From an uncultured Bacteroidales bacterium (GTDB taxonomy: Bacteria; Bacteroidota; Bacteroidia; Bacteroidales; Paludibacteraceae): DNA of 29,932 bases. Positions within the stretch are counted from its first letter, which is position 1; the number at the start of each line of letters is the position of its first letter. A program made the translations under genes and the position numbers. The stretch is taken from the NCBI GenBank assembly GCA_937901225.1, contig CALCGX010000101.1, forward strand, positions 1-29,932, in the 5' to 3' direction. Of this stretch, positions 24,611 to 29,932 are shown piece by piece. The notes beneath the pieces are model-generated. The model was not told the origin of the DNA. It saw nothing but the letters and a program-made list of their open reading frames with translations, and searched no databases.

Positions 24611-24642
24611 CAAAGGTACTACCTTTTTTTGAATTGTGCAAA
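24611..24642 (-). promoter_or_regulatory. Promoter of tRNA-Glu and rpsT
   Basis: On the minus strand, TACCTTTG (24618-24611) and TTTG (24642-24639) are 20 bases apart. The predicted start lies about 24 bases before the tRNA 5' end. Confidence 0.85.
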
Positions 24643-24677
24643 TATTTTGCAAGAAAAAGCATATTTTTTCAAAAAAA

Positions 24678-24709
24678 ATTGCATATTTCCGCAGAAAGCA
24701 GTACCTTTG
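24678..24709 (+). promoter_or_regulatory. Promoter of the beta-barrel protein gene
   Basis: The -7 box TACCTTTG is at 24702-24709, with an imperfect -33 box ATTG at 24678-24681, 20 bases away. The leader is about 17 bases. Confidence 0.7.
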
Positions 24710-24733
24710 TAGCCGAAAAAGATAACAAAGAAT

Positions 24734-25507
24734 ATGAAAAAACGCATTTTTTACATATTTTTACTATTTGCAATAATACCCACTATTGCTATAGCTCAAG
24801 AGGACAGAAATTCTTTACCTGATTTGCAGACTGCAAATGCAGATTTTTTTGATCCAACTCGCAAAGACAAACCAGAACAAGTGTACAAGTTCTCTGCTCC
24901 ATGGCGATTTGAAGTCGGCTATGCCCAGCTGAATCATCGTACGCAGGATACCTCTGCTATCTATTTACATGGCTTGCGCATTGGTGCGACGGTAGATTTT
25001 GTTCTTCCATACAATTTTAGTTTGCAAACAGGTGCATTGGCCACATTCACTTACGGCAGAAACAACCAACATTGGCCTTCAATGACTGAAGAGAGTGCGC
25101 AATATAACATCATGCAGCACGATGTGCTTCAACTCCAACTTTCCATTCCCGTGCGCGCGTACTACAATATTACATTATGGAAACAACTACGCATGTTTTT
25201 CTACGCAGGTCCACAGTTGCAAATAGGCTTGACCAACTACGATGCGATTACCAACAAGACCTCTGAGCAGACTTCACAATGGCTTGAACAACAGGGATTT
25301 CCTGTAAAATCATACGAGCGTTATATGGCCCATGAGCTCTACCGTACCAATATCCAGTTTGGATTAGGTGGTGGTCTTGAATGGGATAGATATCGTTTGC
25401 AAGCTGGTTATGATTTCGGATTAAACAATATTCTTCGCACACCTATTCTCCCTAAACAAAAAATGCATGAATGGGGATGGATGTGCACGTTCTCATACCA
25501 ATTATAA
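24734..25507 (+). CDS. Outer-membrane beta-barrel protein
   Basis: A 257-residue exported protein. The signal peptide has a hydrophobic core (about 5-19) and a likely cleavage site after IAIA at residue 21. The mature part alternates hydrophobic and polar residues in strand-like segments (WRFEVGYAQLNH, LRIGATVDFVL, FSLQTGALATFTYG, LQLQLSIPVRAYYNI, MFFYAGPQLQIGLT, IQFGLGGGLEWDRYRLQAGYDFGL) and ends in an aromatic-rich strand (WMCTFSYQL), as in PorT-like outer-membrane barrels of Bacteroidetes. Specific function is not evident and there are no neighbouring secretion genes. It has its own promoter and ends before the hairpin at 25542-25565. Confidence 0.85.
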   Translation: MKKRIFYIFLLFAIIPTIAIAQEDRNSLPDLQTANADFFDPTRKDKPEQVYKFSAPWRFEVGYAQLNHRTQDTSAIYLHGLRIGATVDFVLPYNFSLQTGALATFTYGRNNQHWPSMTEESAQYNIMQHDVLQLQLSIPVRAYYNITLWKQLRMFFYAGPQLQIGLTNYDAITNKTSEQTSQWLEQQGFPVKSYERYMAHELYRTNIQFGLGGGLEWDRYRLQAGYDFGLNNILRTPILPKQKMHEWGWMCTFSYQL

Positions 25508-25541
25508 CGGTATAAAGACAACTTAAATATTAAAGTACATG

Positions 25542-25575
25542 CGCATGCCTTGTCAAGGGCATGCGTTATTTTTGT
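25542..25575 (+). terminator. Terminator after the beta-barrel protein gene
   Basis: CGCATGCC (25542-25549) pairs with GGCATGCG (25558-25565) around an 8-base loop that can be tightened by further T-G and T-A pairs, followed by TTATTTTTG. It lies between convergent genes; its right arm ends just at the stop codon of the minus-strand lipoprotein gene. Confidence 0.8.
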
Positions 25576-26372
25576 TCATAGCGGGCGATTTGAGCTGTAG
25601 CCACGCGTTGCATTTGTTCCAAACGATTGATATCTTTCATCAGCCAGCCCAGTTGGTAGGTATCCGAAAGCGCCTCTTTTTCTTGTTCGTTGAGATAATA
25701 CACCCAATTATGCGTAGGTTTATCGCCTTTACCTTCCACTCGGATACGAGCATCATGATGAGCGCTAATAAAATTGAGCAAAGAGAGTGCACTTTCATCT
25801 TCCAGAGTCATAACTTCGTGATGAGCGCCGTCTTGAAAATGGTGATTATGTCCTTGATATACAGATTCTTCGCCACCGGCACTAAGAACAACAGATTGCT
25901 GATTCATTTGCGCATTGCCGTAGTAATAACTCTTCACGAACGTTTGACGATCATCTTGGACATAAGCTTGGAGAAAATTACGGGAGGTATTGCTGCCTGT
26001 GCTGAGTAGGCGATGGACATACTTGCCGTGATCTTCATATTTGGCATTCTTCTCATATTTAAAGCGTTTGATAAGTCCATCCACTTGCTCCAATAATGGA
26101 GGCAAGAGGGTGTCGGTGTATGCCAATGTGCGTTGTGCTTCGAGATATGTAATACTATCTTCCAATGCCTTAGCAAGACGGCGTTGTGCAACTTGTTTAG
26201 GATAAGTGACATGCAGAGAATCCAGCACAATACGCGCTTGACGCCATTGCCCACTATCTACGAGTGTTTGTGCATCAGAAACTAGGATTGCTGCACGTTG
26301 TTCTTCCGAAGGTTGGCAAGCGACGAGGGTGGTTGCGCAGAGCACGCAAATAAAAATGTGTTGCTTTTTCAT
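25566..26372 (-). CDS. Conserved lipoprotein of unknown function
   Basis: A 268-residue predicted lipoprotein with lipobox LVAC (cysteine 19). Residues about 25-110 look helical and repeat-like (AQTLVDSGQWRQARIVLDSLHVTYP, RRLAKALEDSITYLEAQR), like a short TPR-type or coiled-coil head. The C-terminal part has the conserved-looking stretches KYEDHGKYVHRLLSTGSNTSRNFLQAYV, KSYYYG, LLNFISAHHDARIRV and VYYLNEQEKEALSDTYQL. I recall similar proteins in many Bacteroidales genomes, without a known function. The acidic SEEQR after the cysteine could favour surface display. It has its own promoter at 26398-26429. Confidence 0.82.
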   Translation of the reverse strand: MKKQHIFICVLCATTLVACQPSEEQRAAILVSDAQTLVDSGQWRQARIVLDSLHVTYPKQVAQRRLAKALEDSITYLEAQRTLAYTDTLLPPLLEQVDGLIKRFKYEKNAKYEDHGKYVHRLLSTGSNTSRNFLQAYVQDDRQTFVKSYYYGNAQMNQQSVVLSAGGEESVYQGHNHHFQDGAHHEVMTLEDESALSLLNFISAHHDARIRVEGKGDKPTHNWVYYLNEQEKEALSDTYQLGWLMKDINRLEQMQRVATAQIARYEQK

Positions 26373-26397
26373 ATGTGTTTACCTATTTATTAGCGTG

Positions 26398-26429
26398 CAA
26401 AAGTACAAAAAAAAACGCACTTCTGCAAG
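26398..26429 (-). promoter_or_regulatory. Promoter of the conserved lipoprotein gene
   Basis: On the minus strand, the -7 box TACTTTTG (26405-26398) and -33 box CTTG (26429-26426) are 20 bases apart. The -33 box lies in the loop of the upstream operon's terminator. Confidence 0.75.
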
Positions 26430-26440
26430 AGAAATGCGTT
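26406..26440 (-). terminator. Terminator of the second sigma-factor operon
   Basis: On the minus strand AACGCA, then TTTCT, the loop CTTGC, AGAAG and TGCGTT form a stem with one internal mismatch region, followed by a run of nine T residues. It lies 35 bases past the stop codon of the membrane-protein gene. Confidence 0.85.
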
Positions 26441-26474
26441 TTTTCTATTGTTTTTCACCTTTCTGGCTGATATT

Positions 26475-27086
26475 TTACTTTTCTGCCTCTTCCTCCTTGC
26501 TTAATCTAATTATTTCCTCGATTTGCTCGATTTCTTTTTCCCAAGCACTTTTGTAAAAGGTTTTGCCTTTTTTGATGCGAATTTTACCTCTAATTAATAC
26601 AACTAAAATTGCTATTAGCCAAAAAAATACTAAGTACATATCTACATCATTTTCAGTAACAAACTTAAGTACTAGATTTCCCAAGACCATCAACGCGAAC
26701 ATCCACCATACCCATCTACCACGACCTGTTTCGTATTCCTGCGCACGTTTCATTTGTTTGGCTACATCCACTAATTTTCCGGCTCGGACATCTTTCAACT
26801 TAATCATAGACAAAGGTTTAATAGCCATGATTAGCATTAATGTTGTCATTGCGACATCATATATTAAACGTCCCCACTCCACTTGTGCTAAATTAGTTAG
26901 GCTCAAGACCCACGATGCAATAATCAAACCAACCATCATCACACCTAGCACCCACGCAGCAATAATCTCTCTCTTCAATTTTTTACCAACTATCTGTAGC
27001 ATAAGTTGCTCACTGACAATCTCTTGCTTACTTAGTTTCTCTTTCAGCGCAGCCATCTGCTCGCGCATTTCTTGCAATTCATCCAT
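26475..27086 (-). CDS. Four-helix membrane protein encoded with an ECF sigma factor
   Basis: A 203-residue membrane protein. A charged coiled-coil-like N-terminus (1-40, ELQEMREQMAALKEKLSKQ) precedes two helical hairpins: membrane segments about 41-63 and 73-93, then about 126-141 and 149-166. A cytosolic linker of about 30 residues separates the pairs, and an acidic tail (EKEIEQIEEIIRLSKEEEAEK) ends the protein. The gene begins 28 bases after the sigma gene. Its place suggests it controls the sigma factor, but it shows no recognisable anti-sigma domain, so this is inference. I do not recognise the family beyond similar Bacteroides sigma-linked proteins. Confidence 0.8.
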   Translation of the reverse strand: MDELQEMREQMAALKEKLSKQEIVSEQLMLQIVGKKLKREIIAAWVLGVMMVGLIIASWVLSLTNLAQVEWGRLIYDVAMTTLMLIMAIKPLSMIKLKDVRAGKLVDVAKQMKRAQEYETGRGRWVWWMFALMVLGNLVLKFVTENDVDMYLVFFWLIAILVVLIRGKIRIKKGKTFYKSAWEKEIEQIEEIIRLSKEEEAEK

Positions 27087-27114
27087 ATTATTTTATTCGT
27101 TAAAGGTTAATAGT

Positions 27115-27588
27115 TTATTGTTTCTTCAATTGTTCACGAATACGCACTAGTCGTACCGATACATTTTTCGCGCTAATGCCTACAATTTCCCCGATTTCAT
27201 CGTAACTTAGGTTCTCCAGCCAAAGCATGATTATCGCTCTGTCGAATAGCCCTAACTTCTGAATCCGCTTGTAGAGCATCTGCACCTGCTCCATATCTTT
27301 GTCGTTTTCATCGAACAAGTCAATGTCCACCGCCAACGGAATACGCTCGCCGCGGCGTTTCTCTTTTCTATCCATCGAGATACAGGTGTTCATCGTCACG
27401 CGATATACCCATGTCTCAATCTTACTCTTATTACGAAATTTCTCAAAGCCCTGCCACAAATGGATCAATGTCTCTTGGAAGAGATCATCTATCTCATCCT
27501 TATCTTTGGAGAACATATAGCAGATACTATATATCGTGCTCTTCTGCTCCTTGACCAGGGCCGCAAATTCTTTTTCGGTTTGTTTCAT
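27115..27588 (-). CDS. RNA polymerase sigma-70 factor, ECF type
   Basis: A 157-residue ECF sigma factor. Region 2 is clear in YSICYMFSKDKDEIDDLFQETLIHLWQGFEKFRNKSKIETWVYRVTMNTCI (about 20-70) and region 4 in LGLFDRAIIMLWLENLSYDEIGEIVGISAKNVSVRLVRIREQL (about 112-154). The sequence differs clearly from the other sigma factor at 21723, so the two are not recent copies. It is followed by a four-helix membrane protein in the same operon. A primary-type promoter lies about 120 bases upstream. Confidence 0.92.
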   Translation of the reverse strand: MKQTEKEFAALVKEQKSTIYSICYMFSKDKDEIDDLFQETLIHLWQGFEKFRNKSKIETWVYRVTMNTCISMDRKEKRRGERIPLAVDIDLFDENDKDMEQVQMLYKRIQKLGLFDRAIIMLWLENLSYDEIGEIVGISAKNVSVRLVRIREQLKKQ

Positions 27589-27707
27589 ATCTTTCGTTTG
27601 TTTTTTTATGCTAACTTGCCGCGAGTTTTTAACTACATCTGCCCATTAGACGCAGCAATGACATGATTTGCTACAAGAAAATTCATTTTTTTTGCAAAAA
27701 TGTGATA

Positions 27708-27738
27708 CAAAAGTATAAATTATTTACAAATTAACAAA
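27708..27738 (-). promoter_or_regulatory. Promoter of the second sigma-factor operon
   Basis: On the minus strand, TACTTTTG (27715-27708) and TTTG (27738-27735) are 19 bases apart. The leader to the sigma gene would be about 110 bases. Confidence 0.75.
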
Positions 27739-27804
27739 ATTTATGGAGATTAAAGTAAAGTATTCCTTGATTTTTCATTATTATTTCCTTGTCAATTACG
27801 TATG

Positions 27805-27848
27805 ATACACGTAACATATACGTAAGATATACGTAGGATATACGTAAG
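27805..27848. repeat. 11-bp tandem repeat (four copies)
   Basis: The copies are ATACACGTAAC (27805-27815), ATATACGTAAG (27816-27826), ATATACGTAGG (27827-27837) and ATATACGTAAG (27838-27848). Each but the first holds the palindrome TACGTA, so these sites recur about once per helical turn. A further TACGTA lies just before at 27798-27803. Confidence 0.9.
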
Positions 27849-27903
27849 ATAATCGGGTTAATAAGCAGAGAACACCGAACATAGCCGCACTCATGCTACC
27901 ATC

Positions 27904-27929
27904 TACAGCGTAGCAAGCTACTCGCTGTA
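27904..27929. other. Hairpin-forming sequence
   Basis: TACAGCG (27904-27910) pairs with CGCTGTA (27923-27929), and TAGC (27911-27914) with GCTA (27917-27920); a 2-base CT bulge separates the two stems and AA forms the tip. It sits 22 bases before the -33 box of the lipoprotein gene, with no T tract. Confidence 0.65.
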
Positions 27930-27950
27930 TCACAAGAAAATGCGATTATT

Positions 27951-27982
27951 CTTGCATACCTGCAAATTTTTCACTATCTTTG
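27951..27982 (+). promoter_or_regulatory. Promoter of the unrecognised lipoprotein gene
   Basis: CTTG (27951-27954) and TATCTTTG (27975-27982) are 20 bases apart, about 65 bases upstream of the start codon. Confidence 0.8.
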
Positions 27983-28046
27983 CACCGGTATTCAACCAAT
28001 CCGACTAATTTGACCTATTCGACCAATAATAAAAAACTCCCTCAAC

Positions 28047-28916
28047 ATGAAAAATCATTTAATCTTAATCTTAACATCCTTGCTGATGTTTTCTTGCGAG
28101 CAAAGCCCAAGTAACAATCCAGAAGAAATCGCTAAAATGAGTACAAAATACGAAATTGAAAGTGCTAATTGGTGTACTTATTCACATCCAGATTATCTAT
28201 CAACACCGTTGAATATGGTATATAAGACGGTAATAGAGCGAGGAGAAGATGTTAAATATATCAAATCTGAATCTCAATACAGCGGAGATAAATTGGTACA
28301 TAAATATACCCGTGAAAATATAAATAATATGGATATAAGATGGCAAGAATATCCAGCAGGTAACGAGGCACGTACTCGTGATACAATCATTTGGTATGAT
28401 CTGGAAAGGACTAAAGTACTGGAGGAAAGATCTAAGCAATCTGTAAGGTATAATCAGTATGATAACAACCATCGAGAAATTTCATCTAAGATTTATTGGT
28501 GGGGAAAATTAACACACGAATACACCTATACATATTCCCACCTTACACGATATGGAGAATACAAAAACTATGCGCAACACAACGATGAATTAATGAGTGT
28601 TCAATATGATACTACTGTGTTCGTTGATAATTCATTCTCTCAACCACTATCATGGAAATCGAAACAGATTAACTATTTTGATGACACGTACACCTATTAT
28701 TTCACTTCCGAAAAAAATGAATATGTAGCAGAGGGACTTTCGAGGAAGGACGGCACAGTTATATACCTAAATACAAAAGGTGAAGTGGTAACTAATCGTA
28801 GTTATACTGTAGAATATACATGGCAAGATGCACTGAACAACACCTATCATTCAGAAGACTATCTGGATGGCATATTGGTCAATAAAAGTGAGGGCTATAC
28901 CAAGTATGTACGATAA
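28047..28916 (+). CDS. Hypothetical lipoprotein
   Basis: A 289-residue protein with a short signal peptide and cysteine 17 in MFSC, a slightly unusual lipobox. It is very rich in tyrosine, threonine and charged residues (YTYTYSHLTRYGEYKNYAQ and similar), in short beta-like segments such as DTTVFVDNS, DDTYTYYFTSEKNEY and DGTVIYLNTKGEVV. These segments look like the repeating strands of YD/RHS-like or MORN-like wrap-around sheets, but no motif is firm enough to name a family. I do not recognise it. It stands alone with its own promoter. Confidence 0.78.
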   Translation: MKNHLILILTSLLMFSCEQSPSNNPEEIAKMSTKYEIESANWCTYSHPDYLSTPLNMVYKTVIERGEDVKYIKSESQYSGDKLVHKYTRENINNMDIRWQEYPAGNEARTRDTIIWYDLERTKVLEERSKQSVRYNQYDNNHREISSKIYWWGKLTHEYTYTYSHLTRYGEYKNYAQHNDELMSVQYDTTVFVDNSFSQPLSWKSKQINYFDDTYTYYFTSEKNEYVAEGLSRKDGTVIYLNTKGEVVTNRSYTVEYTWQDALNNTYHSEDYLDGILVNKSEGYTKYVR

Positions 28917-28950
28917 AAAATGCATAAAAAACAAACTTTTTTAGAAAATA

Positions 28951-28982
28951 CTTGTGTGTTTGTAAATATTTTTGTACCTTTG
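28951..28982 (+). promoter_or_regulatory. Promoter of the OmpA-like lipoprotein gene
   Basis: CTTG (28951-28954) and TACCTTTG (28975-28982) are 20 bases apart. The leader to the start codon is about 95 bases. Confidence 0.82.
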
Positions 28983-29085
28983 CAGCCGATATAGTGTGCT
29001 TATTGCACAGTTTTTGTAGGATAAATGACAGAAACAACTAAATCACACCTAAGAAACTAATTAAAACAAATAAAAATAAACAAGT

Positions 29086-29932
29086 ATGAAAAAATCTTTG
29101 AAAGTTTTTGCGTCAGTAATGGTGTTTGCTATTCTGACATCTTGCGGAACTGCTATTCAACCAGAGCAAGTTACCGTGAACCCAAGTCCATTAACTGTAG
29201 TTGGCAACTTGGTTGAGGCTGACATTACAGGTACTTTCCCTGTAAAGAAATTTGGTGCTAAAGCTGTATTGACTATCACTCCTGTATTGAAATACGAAGG
29301 TGGAGAGGCTGTAGGTGAACCAATGACTTTTGTGGGCGAAAAAGCAAAAGAGAATGGTACAACCATCCCTTACAAAGCTGGTGGCCAATTTACAATGAAG
29401 GCTTCATTTGAGTATGTTCCTGCAATGGCAAAATCTGAGTTGGTATTGCGTTTTACTGCTAAAAATGGTAACAAGGTGGTTGAGATTCCAGAGATGAAAG
29501 TAGCAGACGGTGTGGTTGCTACTGCTAAATTGGCTCAAGCACAAGACGTGAAGCCACAAGTAACTGCTGACAAGTTCCAACGTATCATCCAAGAGGTTCA
29601 AGAGGCTGACATCAAGTTCTTGATCCAACAATCTACTTTGCGCAACTCTGAGTTGAAATCTCAAGCATTGAAAGATTTGCACGCTGCTATCAAGGATGCT
29701 GACACTACTGCTAACAAGGCTATCAACAAATTGGAAGTTGCTGGTTATGCTTCTCCTGATGGCGAAGAAGGTTTGAATGCTAAGTTGGCTGACGCTCGTC
29801 AAACTAAATCACAAAAATACTTGCAAAAACAATTGAAGAAAGCCAAAGTGGATGCTGCTATTGAGTCTAACGTAACAGCTGAGGACTGGGCTGGTTTCCA
29901 AGCTGCTATGGAAGCAAGCAATATCCAAGACA
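29086..29932 (+). CDS. OmpA-like lipoprotein (3' end outside window)
   Basis: An open frame from ATG 29086 runs off the end of the window, giving 282 residues. The signal peptide ends in LTSC with the lipidated cysteine at residue 20. Residues about 30-165 form a beta-rich domain (LTVVGNLVEADITGTFPVKKFG, VLTITPVLKYEGGEAVGEP). From about 180 the sequence is alpha/beta, and VAGYASPDGEEGLNAKLADARQTKSQKYL matches the peptidoglycan-binding OmpA fold (GYASPDG, then N..L..AR). Regular codon use (TTG, AAC, AAG, GCT) suggests high expression. A role in linking the outer membrane to peptidoglycan is likely but the end of the domain is missing here. Confidence 0.87.
   Translation, partial: MKKSLKVFASVMVFAILTSCGTAIQPEQVTVNPSPLTVVGNLVEADITGTFPVKKFGAKAVLTITPVLKYEGGEAVGEPMTFVGEKAKENGTTIPYKAGGQFTMKASFEYVPAMAKSELVLRFTAKNGNKVVEIPEMKVADGVVATAKLAQAQDVKPQVTADKFQRIIQEVQEADIKFLIQQSTLRNSELKSQALKDLHAAIKDADTTANKAINKLEVAGYASPDGEEGLNAKLADARQTKSQKYLQKQLKKAKVDAAIESNVTAEDWAGFQAAMEASNIQD

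Larger units (their letters stand above)
27589..28046. other. 458-base non-coding region between sigma operon and lipoprotein gene
   Basis: No convincing gene. It holds the divergent promoters of the sigma operon (27708-27738, minus) and of the lipoprotein gene (27951-27982, plus), an 11-bp tandem repeat (27805-27848) and a hairpin (27904-27929). Large parts are AT-rich. Confidence 0.8.

Noticed and set aside
27805..27848. CRISPR array
   Set aside because: The units are 11 bp and directly adjacent with no spacers, and there are no cas genes.

Overview
The window looks like a chromosomal segment of a Bacteroidetes bacterium, most likely of the order Bacteroidales. At least nine sites fit the Bacteroidetes primary promoter: a -7 box TAnnTTTG lying 19-21 bases downstream of a -33 TTTG or CTTG. 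Shine-Dalgarno motifs are largely absent, lipoprotein signal peptides are frequent, and the gene products read like Bacteroidales proteins (surface protein tail, OmpA-like lipoprotein, small sigma-factor operons). No insertion sequence, phage gene, integrase, CRISPR array or rRNA is visible.

Layout. 1-830: tail of a secreted surface protein and a Nudix hydrolase, closed by a strong hairpin. 1077-6936: housekeeping metabolism, with malate dehydrogenase (minus) divergent from gpmI, followed on the plus strand by ychF, a CaCA-type cation exchanger and a ZIP-type metal transporter. 6924-8671: a minus-strand pair of a PfkB sugar/nucleoside kinase and a PlsC acyltransferase. 8852-8963: tRNA-Asn with its own promoter and terminator. 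9065-10387: an exported SUMF1/FGE-fold protein with an odd C-terminal extension. 10542-21041: a long plus-strand run, mreB-mreC-mreD-mrdA-rodA (rod-shape elongation machinery), then a YraN-family gene, mnmG, apt and uvrC. Between mnmG and apt lies a 15/16 match to the ParB-binding site parS.

21209-22530: a three-gene unit of a membrane protein, a sigma-70 family factor and a small membrane protein. 22677-24090: a lipocalin-like lipoprotein (minus) divergent from a family 2 glycosyltransferase. 24211-24580: tRNA-Glu and rpsT, apparently one minus-strand transcript. 24734-26372: an outer-membrane beta-barrel protein and a conserved lipoprotein of unknown role. 26475-27588: a second sigma-factor operon with its own membrane protein. 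27589-28046: a 458-base non-coding stretch with 11-bp tandem repeats and a hairpin. 28047-29932: an unrecognised lipoprotein and an OmpA-like lipoprotein cut by the window end.

Much of the window serves the cell envelope: shape and peptidoglycan synthesis, lipid synthesis, glycosyl transfer, outer-membrane and lipoproteins, and two sigma/membrane-protein modules that could sense envelope state. I see no obviously new defence or mobile system. The most interesting items are the parS-like site, the partial internal duplication in the FGE-fold protein, the terminator that embeds the next gene's -33 element, the tRNA-Glu/rpsT transcript and the 11-bp tandem repeat.
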